Assembly: GCA_964467985.1 (NCBI GenBank)
Contig: CAYXTP010000004.1
Location: 124,001-188,000, forward strand
DNA: 64,000 nucleotides
Reading direction: 5' to 3'
DNA from: GCA-2720975 sp964467985
GTDB taxonomy: Bacteria; Planctomycetota; UBA1135; GCA-002686595
A program made the position numbers and the translations under genes. Shown here piece after piece: positions 17,701-27,210 of this stretch. Numbering within the stretch: position 1 is the stretch's first letter; each line of letters begins with the position of its first letter. Under the pieces are notes generated by a model, which searched no databases, had not been told where the DNA came from, and saw only the letters and a list, made by a program, of their open reading frames with translations.

Positions 17701-17891
17701 CAGCCCCTTTTCATTGGGGCTGGGGGCAATTCCCGCAATGAATGCACACCAAACCCAGTCAGTTCAGTCTGCCTACCCTTCCCAGCCCAGGGCCCTGGGT
17801 TACTCCTGCTCGCGCCTGCGGTAGGCCTCGCCACGGGTGGGACAAGTGCCCCACCTACCGAACTCACCGGGCGGCTCACGAGCCGCCTTTT
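17701..17891 (+). ncRNA. Candidate structured RNA ending in an intrinsic terminator
   Basis: Successive foldable elements on one strand: CAGCCCC/GGGGCTG (17701-17722, 8-nt loop), the 14-bp palindrome CCCAGGGCCCTGGG (17786-17799), a two-stem element closed by CGGTAGG/CCTACCG (17819-17860), then a GC hairpin with T4. It does not match RNase P, tmRNA, SRP or 6S motifs that I know. It may be a small RNA or only the 3' UTR of the preceding gene. The 5' end is undefined. Confidence 0.25.
17870..17891 (+). terminator. Intrinsic terminator
   Basis: GGCGGCT (17870-17876) pairs with AGCCGCC (17881-17887) around a four-base loop and is followed by TTTT. The U-tract is only on the plus strand, about 350 bases beyond the glycosylase stop. 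Confidence 0.7.
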
Positions 17892-17951
17892 CTAGCGCCT
17901 CCGTGGCCCTTCACCTGACCCTTCACCCGGCCTTCCCCCTGGCCCTCCCCA

Positions 17952-17980
17952 TTGACCCTCATCTGGCCCGTGGGTAGGCT
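17952..17980 (+). promoter_or_regulatory. Candidate sigma70-type promoter for the secretin locus
   Basis: TTGACC (17952-17957), 17 bases, then TAGGCT (17975-17980), just after a terminator and 264 bases before the secretin start. The -35 fits well and the -10 is weak. Confidence 0.35.
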
Positions 17981-18243
17981 ACTCCCTCTTTTAATCGCTC
18001 CGCACGGCACTCGGACCGGAACCCATAGGTTCTGGACCCCGTGTTTGCTGGTGGAGGTCCCCTTTCGTTCCGAGTGAATCACTGCCTCATTCGGGCCGGT
18101 TTCCCGGCGGTGTCGCCGCCCGGAGGCCTGGTTCCGGATCCATTTGTGTGGGCTGTGTTTCTGCGGAGCCGGACCTTTGCCGGCCTGAGCCCTTACTCTC
18201 CCCGTCCCCCCCACGGCCCCCCCGGACCCACAGCCAACGTTCC

Positions 18244-20913
18244 ATGGCATCTTCATCCATGCGGTTGACCCTGCACCCGCTGCTCCTTGCGGCCTTCGTG
18301 TCTTGCCAGTCCAACCCGTCATCCAACGATCTGGGTACGCCGGTCGCGGACTCGAGTTCCACAGCACCCTTCGTTTCCGAAGCTGCTGATTCCGACCGGG
18401 CCAGCGAGAGCGAGTCGATCGCCTGGGCAGCGCGTCCCGCAAGCACGCCCAAGGTCATGCCCGCCGCGACGCCGACGGGTGCGCAAGACGATGACCTCCA
18501 AGACGCTGCAGAAATGATCAAGCGCCGGCGCGAGCGTCAGGCTTACCTAGCCAACCAGTACGTGGAACGTGGGCTGGCCGAGCTGGATCGCGCAGACCTC
18601 AATGCAGCTCTGGAGAGCTTCTCTGCGGCCGTTCAAGTGGCTCCCGGCTCCCAAGAAGCACGTGACGGTCTGCGCCGCGTGCGTTCCCTCATGGGCGACA
18701 GCTACGCCGATGCTGGCGAGGCTTTTACCGACGAGAGCCAACGCGTCATGGTCAAGCGCGCCCAAGCATTGATGGAAGTGGAAGATCACGTCAACTCGGG
18801 TGACCTCGCCCTGCGCGAAGCCCGCTACGACGACGCCGTGCAGGCCTACCGCCAAGGCGAAATGGTGCTCATGGCGAGCCCCTTGGTCGCCTCCCAGGGC
18901 CTGAGCCTGGATATGCTGCGCGGCAAAGCCCGCGAAGCGGCCACCCTGCGCAAGGAGGCTGAGGATGCCGCCGACGCCGCCGAGCGCGCTGAGGCCAAGG
19001 CCGCACGGGACCGCGCGGAAGCCGCCGAGAACCTGCGCCGCGAGAACCGACTGACCGAGTTCTACAACCTGGCCAACAAGGCCTTCGCGGCCAACCGCTT
19101 TTCGGAAGCCGAGAGCTGGTGCCGCAACATCCTGCTGGAGGACGCGGGCAACGAGCACGCCCAGCACCTGCAACGCGTCGCCCGTCAGGCCCGTCACCAC
19201 CGGGCAGACGAGGAGAACCGCGCGGCCTACCGCAGAGAGTGGCAAAAGACGTTCGACGACCTGAACATGCAGAACGTCCCCCAGACGGACCCGCTCAAGT
19301 ACGAGATCAAGCGCTGGCGCGAAGTGAGTCAACGTGAAACCCACTCCAGCCGCCAGCTGGGTCCCTCCGCCGACCCCGAGCGCGACGCAGTCATGTCGCG
19401 TCTGGAGTCCGTTCGTTTCGCCCCCAACTTCGGCGGACCGGATGACGAGGGCACGGAGCTCGAGAGTGTGGCTGCCTATCTGCAGCAACTCACGGGAGTC
19501 AACTTCTGGATCTCCAACGCCGTACGCGACGAGCTCGACCCCGAAGAGACCAGCATCATCCTGCACCTGCCCGAGCGCAGCGTGAAGAAGGTGCTGCAGA
19601 TCATCGGCGAAACGAGTGAGACTCTGCGCTGGAAGGTCGAAGACGGCGTCGTGATGTTCGTGACTGCAGACGAGATGATCGGCGGCCAGGTACTGGTGAC
19701 CTACGGCATCCAAGACCTGATCCACCCCATCCCCGACTACGCCGGAACCGACATCAACGTCTCCCCCTCCGATGGCATCGTGCCGCCGGATGAAGACTTC
19801 GACGAGCGCGAGTACAACGTGGTGGACACGGCCCTGCTCGAGGACCTGATCCGCAACAACATCGCAGCTGAATCGTGGGACGCCGACCTGGCCAACCAGA
19901 TCCGTATCAATGACAACGGCATCATGGTGGTCAATCAGACGCCCGAGGTTCACGCCCAGATCAACGCCCTGCTTCAAGACTTGCGCGAGGCCACCGGCAT
20001 CATGGTGGACATCCACGCGCGCTTCATGAAGGTCGAGGACAACTTCCTCGAGGACATCGGCATCGACTTCCGCGGCCTGGGTGCCCCGGGAGCCGGAACG
20101 GCCGCCAACTTCAACGACTTCGGCACTAGCGTCAACGACCTCGGTGATGCCCCCGGACGGGACAACACCCTGGGTGCGTTCCTCGACGAGGGCGCCGACG
20201 GGGACGTCAAGGCCCGCGTGGAGGACCTCTACGACACGCAGTTGGGTAGCGATGACTTCCTCAACGCCGGTGGCCTCTCCTTCCAGTGGACGCTGCTCAG
20301 CGACATGCAGATGGAACTGATCCTGCGGGCCATTTCCAAGTCGGAGCGCATCGAGCTGGTGACCGCACCGCGTATCACGGTGCACAACACGTCGCGGGCC
20401 AACCTCTCGGTTCTGAACCAAGTGGCCTACATCAAAGACTTCGACGTGGAGATCGCGCAAGCGGCCTCCATCGCCGACCCCATCGTGGAGGTCATCCAGG
20501 ACGGTGTCATCCTCGACGTGCGCCCCGTGGTCTCTGCGGACCGTCGCTTCGTGACACTCGAACTGCGTCCCACCATCGCCCAGCTGAAGCGCCCCATCGA
20601 AGAGCGCGTGACCACCCTGGGTTCCCAGAACTCGGTCACGATCATGCTGCCCGAGGTGGAGATTCAGCGCGTGCGCACCTCGGTGCCCCTGCCGGACGGT
20701 GGAACCGTCCTGTTGGGTGGCATGAAGGAGTCGACCAAGCAGGACCAACAGTCCGGCGTGCCGATCCTGAACAAGATCCCCATCCTCTCGGTCTTCTTCG
20801 AGCGCAAGGGAACCTTCATCTCAAACCGCAAGCTGCTCATCTTGCTGCGAGCCAACATCCTCATTCCGGCTGAAGAGGCCCCCACCCCGGCCGAGATGGG
20901 TCTGACCCGCTAG
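18244..20913 (+). CDS. TPR-secretin lipoprotein (type II/III secretion pore family), copy 1
   Basis: An 889-residue protein. The N-terminal signal ends in FVSC (Cys21), so it is probably a lipoprotein. TPR-like helices span about residues 90-250 with an Ala/Glu/Arg coiled segment (230-280). An N0/STN-like domain follows (about 390-500), then a ring-building region and a C-terminal secretin domain ending in VPLPDGGTVLLGG, the family signature, and PILNKIPILSVFF. Secretins form large multimeric outer-membrane channels. The TPR front end is not standard for GspD or PilQ. DFDVEIA (732-738) recurs in the paralogue at 28379 and in the HEAT protein at 58985. The frame is open 32 codons further upstream without a signal peptide. 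Confidence 0.87.
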   Translation: MASSSMRLTLHPLLLAAFVSCQSNPSSNDLGTPVADSSSTAPFVSEAADSDRASESESIAWAARPASTPKVMPAATPTGAQDDDLQDAAEMIKRRRERQAYLANQYVERGLAELDRADLNAALESFSAAVQVAPGSQEARDGLRRVRSLMGDSYADAGEAFTDESQRVMVKRAQALMEVEDHVNSGDLALREARYDDAVQAYRQGEMVLMASPLVASQGLSLDMLRGKAREAATLRKEAEDAADAAERAEAKAARDRAEAAENLRRENRLTEFYNLANKAFAANRFSEAESWCRNILLEDAGNEHAQHLQRVARQARHHRADEENRAAYRREWQKTFDDLNMQNVPQTDPLKYEIKRWREVSQRETHSSRQLGPSADPERDAVMSRLESVRFAPNFGGPDDEGTELESVAAYLQQLTGVNFWISNAVRDELDPEETSIILHLPERSVKKVLQIIGETSETLRWKVEDGVVMFVTADEMIGGQVLVTYGIQDLIHPIPDYAGTDINVSPSDGIVPPDEDFDEREYNVVDTALLEDLIRNNIAAESWDADLANQIRINDNGIMVVNQTPEVHAQINALLQDLREATGIMVDIHARFMKVEDNFLEDIGIDFRGLGAPGAGTAANFNDFGTSVNDLGDAPGRDNTLGAFLDEGADGDVKARVEDLYDTQLGSDDFLNAGGLSFQWTLLSDMQMELILRAISKSERIELVTAPRITVHNTSRANLSVLNQVAYIKDFDVEIAQAASIADPIVEVIQDGVILDVRPVVSADRRFVTLELRPTIAQLKRPIEERVTTLGSQNSVTIMLPEVEIQRVRTSVPLPDGGTVLLGGMKESTKQDQQSGVPILNKIPILSVFFERKGTFISNRKLLILLRANILIPAEEAPTPAEMGLTR

Positions 20914-21299
20914 GCCAAGCAGATCGGCCCTCTGCGACCGGACTCGCGTCCGAGCTTGGAGGGTTGAACGGGGCTTCCCCATCTGCGCCTCTCCCAATTG
21001 GGCACCCGACCCCAGCCCGCGCCCGCCAGGGTGCCCTGGAGTTGAAGCGCCACTTCCAAGCGGGGGGCTTTCGAGCCCCCCGCTTTCCATTCCGAACGCT
21101 TCTGTCCCCCAAGTTCCTGCCACAGGCAGTCCCCCCTCCCCCCGCGCACGGCAAGCTCCAAGTAAATCAGTCCGTAGCCCCACGCCCGCGCGTGGGTAAG
21201 CCCTAGGACGACCCACCTTCGAGCTGGGTTGCGACGCCCACATCGGACGCGCCCGACCCCCAGCCTTCATCAGTGCCCTGCCCGGTATGAGATGAGCCC
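20914..21299. other. 386-bp intergenic region after secretin 1
   Basis: No gene is seen. It contains a perfect 12-bp terminator hairpin (21058-21086) and a smaller hairpin CCCACGC/GCGTGGG (21179-21196). The rest is C-rich sequence without a clear -35/-10 pair. Confidence 0.7.
21058..21086 (+). terminator. Strong intrinsic terminator with UUCG tetraloop
   Basis: AAGCGGGGGGCT (21058-21069) and AGCCCCCCGCTT (21074-21085) form a perfect 12-bp stem closed by TTCG. The T-run after it is short (TTT). It lies 145 bases after secretin 1 and probably separates it from the TPR-ExbBD genes. Confidence 0.75.
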
Positions 21300-24248
21300 A
21301 TGATTGCTGCCAAAACCCAACGACGCCCGCTACGACCTCTCTCCACGGCCCTCTCCTTGGTTCTTGCCGGCGCCCTAGCCGCCCCCGCCAGCGCTCAAAT
21401 GAGCTCGGCCGAGGTCAAAGACGAGATCGCTTTTGCGCGCGGCCTGGCCGCCGACTGGACTTTTGTGGACCTGGCACAATCCGTGCTCGCCAATGTCGAG
21501 TCCCAGGGAGTCGCAGGCAAGATGCGCGAGGAATTGGACCTCGTGCGTTGCGACGTCTTCGTTTCGGGCGCGCGCAGCGAGCCGGACGCCATGGCACGCC
21601 TGGGCCTGTTCGAGAGCGCCATCGAGTCCTACCAGCTGTTCATCGATGGCCACCCCAACTCCGATTTCAAGGGCCAAGCGGAGACGGGACTGGTCAACAG
21701 CGCGGCTGTCTACGGACGTGCGATCGACCTCGCGTTGGAAGAGGCCGTGGGCGAACAGGCCACGCAACTGAACGAGCGCAAGGTGCAGGTGTTGACCGAC
21801 ACCGTGCGCTTGACCATGGGCCTGATCGAGGCCCTGACCAGCATTCCGGATGAGGAGCGCAGCGAGGCCAACCGCCGCGAGCTGGCTGGCCTGATGCTCA
21901 ACCGTGGGCAGATGCTGGGTGAAATCGGTCGCATCGAGGAAGAGGGCGAGTTCCACTTCAACGAGGCTCTGAAAGCACTCGAGGACATGATCTGGGAGTT
22001 TGGGGAGGAGTCCGTGCCCGGTATTCGTGGCTTCAAGGCCATGGCCGACATCTACTCCTACCGCGGCAATTACCCCGACGCGGCGCGCTACTACAAAGCC
22101 ATCATCTCGAACGTCCTGCCCTTGGAACCCAAGCGCTGGAAGCGCCTGATCGAGGCCAACGGGCGCGACTTCACGAGTGAAGAAATCGCCTTCCGCTTCA
22201 CGTTCCTGGAGCTCGGCACCCCGGGCATCGTCAGGACCTACATGGAAATGGGCGAAGTCCAGCTGGCCGCTGACTACGCGCTGCACATGTACAACTGGCA
22301 ACGCAAGGAGGGCCTGCAGTACACGCGCGAGGGATACCAGGCGCTCTTGGATGTGGCCAAGGTATTGCTGGAAATTGGCGGCTACATCGGTGGCAACCAG
22401 GCCACGGGCGAAGCCCAGTGGTTCCAGACCGAAGAGGCCATGAAAGAGGCCATCCGCTCCCGCCGTCAACACGACGACGCGGTCAACTTTGCCCTGAAGA
22501 TCGCCAACTCGGTCAACCAAGAGAACAAGGGCAACATCCTCCAGGTGCGGGCCCAGAAGCTGATCTCCCTGATCTCGACGCGCCCCGGTATCACGGTCTC
22601 CCCCGACGTCCTGCTGCAAGCCGCGCAGGGCGAGTACTTCGACGGCAACTACGACGCCGCCATCACGGGCCTGCACCGCGTGCTCGCGGCTCTCGACAGC
22701 CGCGAACCGGCTGAACGCTTGGAGTACGGCGCGCAGATCATGAACCACTTGGCCAACGCCCACCGGCGCAGTGACCGCGAGTTGGAAGCGGCCATGGCGT
22801 TCCGCGAAGGAGTCGCAAGCTGGCAGGGAGACCCCGAGCTCGACCAGCAGAACTCCCAAGGCTACCTCTCCATGATCAAGAAGGTTGCTCAACGCAACCC
22901 CGGCGACGAGACCCTCGCGGCCCTCACCACCGAGGCCGAGAACATGGTCACGCGCTACGGCAAGGAGAGCAAGGCGGACGAGATTCACTTCAACCGCGGC
23001 ATGAAGAAGTACAGCAGTGGCGATTTTGAGGGGGCCGCCAAGGACTTCAGCGAGATTGATGCCGACGCGGACTATTACGAGCGGGCCATCGTCCAGATCG
23101 CAGTTTGCGACTTCAGGGCCAAGCGTATTGACGAGGCCATCGCAGCCTTCGATGAGTACATCGATGTCTACGTGCCGGATCCGGCCCACGCACTGGAGAG
23201 CCCCGTGCGCAAGGCCAAGCGCACAGAGGCCATGGCCGCCGCTGAGTTCTTCCGCGGTCTGGGTCTCTACCTGCAAGCCAAGCAATCGGACGACCCGGCC
23301 CTGTGGGCGCGGATCGACGAGCTGCTGTTGGGTTACGCGAAGAAGTATCCCACCCAAGACGTGCTCGTGCCCTGGACCATGCAGATGGTTTTTGATTCAC
23401 GCCTGGCACGCAATGACCTGGCCGGCGCACGCCACATGATCGACACGATGTTGGTCGAGTGGCCGGACAACAAGCGCACGGGAGCCTCCTCGGGGTCCTA
23501 CTACAATTCCCTGCTCAAGCTTCGCAAGGACAAGACCGGTGACGAGAGTCGCGCGATCCTGAGCGAGATGGCGGACTTCCTCAAGATCGGGAACAGCCTG
23601 GGCAGTGCGCCATTCAAGTCCCTGCGCAACGAGTCGCGTCACTGGTTAGACCTGGGCAACTACGCCGAAGCAGAGCGGGTGCTGACACAAATCGCCGCGA
23701 CCTTTGGCGAGGATGCGGAGTACGCCAGCCAAATGAAAACCTACGTCTTGCCGGACCTGGGCAAGGCCCTGCTACACAACGGTAAGGTGGCGGACGCCAA
23801 GGCGATCTTCAGCCCGCTCGTCATGAACGATGACGCGTCACCTTCCAAGGAAACGGTGCTCAACTGGTCCCGCTGCGTCGCGGGTTGGCTGACTGGCGCC
23901 GAACTGCAGATCAAGGAAGTTCCCGGTGCCGGGGGCGAGACAGAAGAGTGGGAAGCCGTCATCGCCAAACTCGACCAGATCTCCAAAGCCGGAGACAAGT
24001 GGACCTCCTGCCAATGGTACGAGGTCAAGTTGATGATCATCTTCACGTACCACAGCTGGTCCAAGACGGACAGCCGCAAGCTGGACTCCGCCAAGAAGCA
24101 GCTGGCGCAGATGGACTCGTTCTTTGACGACCCGTCCTACGCCGCTGTGGGCCAGTACTGCGACGAAGCCGAGGGTGCCATCCTCGAGCGCCTGGGCGCG
24201 GGCGTCCTGAAGTCCCGCTACCTCTACATGGCACGCCTGCTCAAGTAA
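21300..24248 (+). CDS. Large secreted TPR-repeat protein (982 residues)
   Basis: A signal peptide (1-33, cleavage near ASA-Q) is followed by almost 950 residues of helical repeats. TPR-like units are recognisable, for example LFESAIESYQLFIDGHPNSD near residue 100 and RIDEAIAAFDEYIDVYVPDP near residue 610. No enzyme motif is visible. It is predicted to be a periplasmic scaffold. It starts the tightly packed run leading to ExbB and the two ExbD genes; the next gene begins 22 bases after its stop. By analogy with TPR proteins of other TolQR/ExbBD machines it may couple the motor to envelope components. Confidence 0.85.
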   Translation: MIAAKTQRRPLRPLSTALSLVLAGALAAPASAQMSSAEVKDEIAFARGLAADWTFVDLAQSVLANVESQGVAGKMREELDLVRCDVFVSGARSEPDAMARLGLFESAIESYQLFIDGHPNSDFKGQAETGLVNSAAVYGRAIDLALEEAVGEQATQLNERKVQVLTDTVRLTMGLIEALTSIPDEERSEANRRELAGLMLNRGQMLGEIGRIEEEGEFHFNEALKALEDMIWEFGEESVPGIRGFKAMADIYSYRGNYPDAARYYKAIISNVLPLEPKRWKRLIEANGRDFTSEEIAFRFTFLELGTPGIVRTYMEMGEVQLAADYALHMYNWQRKEGLQYTREGYQALLDVAKVLLEIGGYIGGNQATGEAQWFQTEEAMKEAIRSRRQHDDAVNFALKIANSVNQENKGNILQVRAQKLISLISTRPGITVSPDVLLQAAQGEYFDGNYDAAITGLHRVLAALDSREPAERLEYGAQIMNHLANAHRRSDRELEAAMAFREGVASWQGDPELDQQNSQGYLSMIKKVAQRNPGDETLAALTTEAENMVTRYGKESKADEIHFNRGMKKYSSGDFEGAAKDFSEIDADADYYERAIVQIAVCDFRAKRIDEAIAAFDEYIDVYVPDPAHALESPVRKAKRTEAMAAAEFFRGLGLYLQAKQSDDPALWARIDELLLGYAKKYPTQDVLVPWTMQMVFDSRLARNDLAGARHMIDTMLVEWPDNKRTGASSGSYYNSLLKLRKDKTGDESRAILSEMADFLKIGNSLGSAPFKSLRNESRHWLDLGNYAEAERVLTQIAATFGEDAEYASQMKTYVLPDLGKALLHNGKVADAKAIFSPLVMNDDASPSKETVLNWSRCVAGWLTGAELQIKEVPGAGGETEEWEAVIAKLDQISKAGDKWTSCQWYEVKLMIIFTYHSWSKTDSRKLDSAKKQLAQMDSFFDDPSYAAVGQYCDEAEGAILERLGAGVLKSRYLYMARLLK

Positions 24249-24270
24249 TCCCCCTCCTGCCATTCGATCC

Positions 24271-25482
24271 ATGCGATTCTCCCAAGCTTCCATTGTGCGC
24301 AACGCACTTCTGGCCCCGGCGCTCCTCAGTTTGATCGCCGCTAGCGTGGTGGGCCTGAACGGCACCCACGCATCCGCTGCTCCCACGTCTCTGGCTCAGG
24401 ACGGCGGAAAGCCGGACAAGATCCTGCGCCGCAATCCCCGCACCGGGAAGATCGACACCATCATCGGCGTGGTCCTCGAGAACAGCTTGAGCGAGGTCAA
24501 GGTCGACCGGGGTGGCAAGGAGAGCACCTACGCCTCCTCTGAAATCGTGGGCATCGAATGGGGCCAGGCCCCCGCGGCCTTTCGTGATGGCAAGACCTTC
24601 GCGACACGAGCCGACCACGAGAACGCCTTGGCCCGCTTCCGCATGGCAGCCGGCGACTCCGACGCGCGGCCCGTGGTCCAAGCGGACGCCCGCCTGCGCG
24701 CGGCCGAGGCGCTGCTGGCTTGGGGGGCCGACGATGCCAACCGCTATTCCGAATGCGTGGCCGAGATCGACCGCTACCTCTCCGACGACCCCAGCGGTCG
24801 ACGTGTGCCCCACGCCCGCTGGGTCAAGGCACGCGCCTCGCTTCTGGCTGGGGATGCCGCCACCGCTGCCGCAGGCTTCCGCGCTCTCTACGACTCGGGC
24901 GTGGTGCAATCGGCCCAGGGCTATGACCGCACCCTTTGCATGGACGCAGGCCTGGAAGCGGCCCAGGCGTTCTTGGCGGGTGACTCCCCCAACACGGGCA
25001 CGGCCCGCGAGCTCTTTGCCAGCCTGGAGGTGGCCTATGGTCAGGCCGCAGCCCTCGAGGGCGTCGGAGCCGAGGAGCGAGTGCATCTGCTGGCCGGGCA
25101 AGGACGCGCAGCAGTGGGTGAAGGCTTCTGCCTGCTGGTGTCAGGGGATGGATCCAAGGCGGAGCGCTTCTTCCAGGGTCGACTGTCGGGCGCGACCGAC
25201 AATCCGGCCCAGCGCTTCAGCATCCTGTATGGCCTCGGGCTCTCCCTCATCGCCCAGGGCAAGTACACCCAAGGCCTGGTGGAACTCGCCAAGGTGAGCG
25301 CCCTCGACCACACCAGCCGAGATCGCAAGGCCGCTGCGCTGGTCGCCATGGCGCACGCCGCAATCAAGCTGGGCACTGCGGACGCGCCCGCCCTGGCGAA
25401 GCGCTGGCTGACCACAGTCAGCACCCGCTACAAGGACACCCCCGCCGCCGCGCAGGCCGCTCAAGCCCTCGAAAACCTGTAA
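24271..25482 (+). CDS. Secreted helical-repeat protein (403 residues)
   Basis: A signal peptide (1-36) is followed by a short beta domain (KILRRNPRTGKIDTIIGVV..., residues about 50-95) resembling the start of other planctomycete secreted proteins. TPR-like helices then run to the C-terminus. No catalytic motif is seen. It lies 22 bases after the 982-residue TPR protein and 300 bases before exbB, so it is probably a periplasmic accessory of the same apparatus. Confidence 0.82.
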   Translation: MRFSQASIVRNALLAPALLSLIAASVVGLNGTHASAAPTSLAQDGGKPDKILRRNPRTGKIDTIIGVVLENSLSEVKVDRGGKESTYASSEIVGIEWGQAPAAFRDGKTFATRADHENALARFRMAAGDSDARPVVQADARLRAAEALLAWGADDANRYSECVAEIDRYLSDDPSGRRVPHARWVKARASLLAGDAATAAAGFRALYDSGVVQSAQGYDRTLCMDAGLEAAQAFLAGDSPNTGTARELFASLEVAYGQAAALEGVGAEERVHLLAGQGRAAVGEGFCLLVSGDGSKAERFFQGRLSGATDNPAQRFSILYGLGLSLIAQGKYTQGLVELAKVSALDHTSRDRKAAALVAMAHAAIKLGTADAPALAKRWLTTVSTRYKDTPAAAQAAQALENL

Positions 25483-25782
25483 TCTAGGCCCCTTCCTGGG
25501 TGGATCCTCCGCGGAACGCCCTCACCCACCGCCAACGACCAGAACTCCCCCGACAACCGACCTGGGCTCGACCCGCGACGCCGGGGCCCGTACAACTGGG
25601 GCCCGCATCGGCTCCCGAGCCCCAATCACCGAACAATCCGCAACAGAATCACCGGCACCGACCACTGGTTCCGGACCAGGAGATCCTTGGTTCTCCTTCT
25701 CTCTCCTTCGAAGAATTCCCCCCAAAACCTCCAGTAGGTGCCTCCAGTTGGCCCCTGCAAGAACTCAACCGACTGCCCAGTC
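25483..25782. other. 300-bp intergenic leader before exbB
   Basis: No gene or terminator is seen. The sequence is C-rich, then pyrimidine-rich (TTCTCCTTCTCTCTCC near 25690), with small dyads such as CTGG/CCAG near 25665-25680. It may be a long 5' UTR or carry a promoter I cannot define. Confidence 0.6.
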
Positions 25783-26520
25783 ATGAACCTCAACTCGATC
25801 CAACTCAAGCTCACCTCCCTGGCCGCGCCCGTGGTTGTGGCCGCCTTCAGCGCCAGCGCAGCCTTCGCCCAAGAGCCCGCCGCTGCGGCCGCCAATTCAA
25901 AGTCCATTGCCGATGTCTTCGCGGACTCCGGTGCAGTCGGCTTGTGCATCGTGCTGCTTTCCGTGGTGGCCCTGGCTGTCATCATCGAGAACTTCGTGTC
26001 ACTCAACCGCGACAAGCTCGCTCCGCCGGAGCTGATCGACGAGATCCAAGCCTTGTTCGAAGACGAGCAGTACCAGGAGGCCATGGAGCTGTGTGAGAAC
26101 GAGCCCAACTATTTCACGCGCGTATGCGGCGCCGGTATCGCCAAGATTGGCCACCCGTTCTCGACCGTTGAGAAGGCCATGGAAGAGATGGGCGACGAAG
26201 AGTCCATCAAGCTGCACCAGAAGGTCGGCTGGCTGGCCTTGATCGCAAACGTGGCACCCATGATGGGTCTGCTCGGCACGGTGGGTGGAATGGTGGAAGC
26301 GTTCAACGAAATCGCCTCCTCCTCCGGTGGTGCCAACCCCGCCCAGCTGGCCAGTGGTATTTCCAAGGCGCTACTGACGACCATGTTTGGTCTGATCGTC
26401 GCCCTGCCCGTGACGGCGGCCTTCGCCTTCATCCGCAACCGCATGGTGCGCAACATCATCGAAGTGGGTGCCATCGTCGAAGACCTCTTCGAGCACTTCC
26501 GCGACGGCAGCAACGAGTAG
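25783..26520 (+). CDS. exbB: MotA/TolQ/ExbB proton-channel protein
   Basis: A 245-residue protein. A cleavable-looking signal (1-30, ending SAAFAQ) precedes the first membrane segment (about 47-70). The TolQ/ExbB signature is APMMGLLGTVGGMVEAF with a second segment TTMFGLIVALPVTAAFAFI. The large cytoplasmic loop is between residues 75 and 155. Such proteins form the pentameric stator around an ExbD/TolR dimer and convert proton flow into work across the periplasm. The ATG at 25783 is preferred over a start 15 codons upstream because it opens directly with the signal. Two exbD genes follow. Confidence 0.93.
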   Translation: MNLNSIQLKLTSLAAPVVVAAFSASAAFAQEPAAAAANSKSIADVFADSGAVGLCIVLLSVVALAVIIENFVSLNRDKLAPPELIDEIQALFEDEQYQEAMELCENEPNYFTRVCGAGIAKIGHPFSTVEKAMEEMGDEESIKLHQKVGWLALIANVAPMMGLLGTVGGMVEAFNEIASSSGGANPAQLASGISKALLTTMFGLIVALPVTAAFAFIRNRMVRNIIEVGAIVEDLFEHFRDGSNE

Positions 26521-26628
26521 TCCGATGCGGGACCAAGCACGGGTCGCCGACACCCTGGCGGCCCGTGCAGCAGCCCGACAGCAGCGTCCGCGACCGAATT
26601 CCAAGCAGCAGCCCCCTGAGCCACAAGC

Positions 26629-27147
26629 ATGAACCTCTCCAAGCACGATCCTGAAACCGAAATGGAAATGAACATGACGCCGATGATCGACGTCGTGTTC
26701 CTCCTGATCATCTTCTTCATGATCATCACGGACATGACGCAGCAGGACCTGGAGGACCTGCAGCTACCCATGGCCCAGTTCGCCAAGGAGGACAAGCCTG
26801 ACCCGGAGATCTACCGACCGATCATCAACATCACCTTTGACGGCCGTATCGTCATCAAGCGGGAAGATTACTACGTGCCGGAACTGGACGATCTCAACGC
26901 GGACCCCTACATCCGCGTCAAGGAGTGGCTGGCGCAGACGGCCAAGAAGATGGAAAAGAACTTCATCCAAGACGGCGCCACCTCGGGCCCCATGGCACCC
27001 GACGAGCCCCTGCTGATCCGGGCTGACATCAGCACGCCCTTCAAGCACATCCAGAAAATCATGGAGTTCTGCGGCGAGCAGGGCGTCCAGATCTGGAAGG
27101 TCCAACTGGCCTGCTCCGTCCCCGAATCCGAAGGCCCCGCCGAATAG
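26629..27147 (+). CDS. exbD: ExbD/TolR-family protein, copy 1
   Basis: A 172-residue protein. A short cytoplasmic N-terminus leads to MNMTPMIDVVFLLIIFFMI (residues 14-32), the single membrane helix with the proton-carrying Asp21. The periplasmic part (about 40-172) ends in a TolR-like fold with HIQKIMEFCGEQGVQIW, the usual ExbD 'vi.i.d...G' element. It works with ExbB as the stator. It lies 108 bases after exbB. The periplasmic domain is somewhat longer than the usual ExbD (about 140 residues). Confidence 0.93.
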   Translation: MNLSKHDPETEMEMNMTPMIDVVFLLIIFFMIITDMTQQDLEDLQLPMAQFAKEDKPDPEIYRPIINITFDGRIVIKREDYYVPELDDLNADPYIRVKEWLAQTAKKMEKNFIQDGATSGPMAPDEPLLIRADISTPFKHIQKIMEFCGEQGVQIWKVQLACSVPESEGPAE

Positions 27148-27210
27148 GGGCCTGCGCGTAAACCCCAGCGCAGCCGTCAAGCCAAGCCCAACCCACAGGA
27201 GACCTGAACC

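Larger units (their letters stand above)
17523..18243. other. 721-bp intergenic region with hairpins, a terminator and a candidate promoter
   Basis: No convincing gene is present; the minus-strand frames here lack domain character. The region holds several strong hairpins (17701-17860), an intrinsic terminator (17870-17891) and a sigma70-like promoter candidate (17952-17980) reading into the secretin locus. The stretch from 18100 to 18243 is C-rich leader. Confidence 0.7.

Noticed and set aside
17442..18442. Two minus-strand open frames in the long intergenic region
   Set aside because: Low-complexity Gly/Arg/Lys composition, overlap of the secretin start, and no ribosome site or domain.
18547..20748. 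Long minus-strand open frame (733 codons) opposite secretin 1
   Set aside because: It is antisense to a clear secretin and has no motifs. Long antisense frames are expected in GC-rich genes with strong third-position bias.
21375..23357. Minus-strand open frame (660 codons) opposite the large TPR protein
   Set aside because: Same explanation: a shadow of the plus-strand gene, without signal peptide or domain features.
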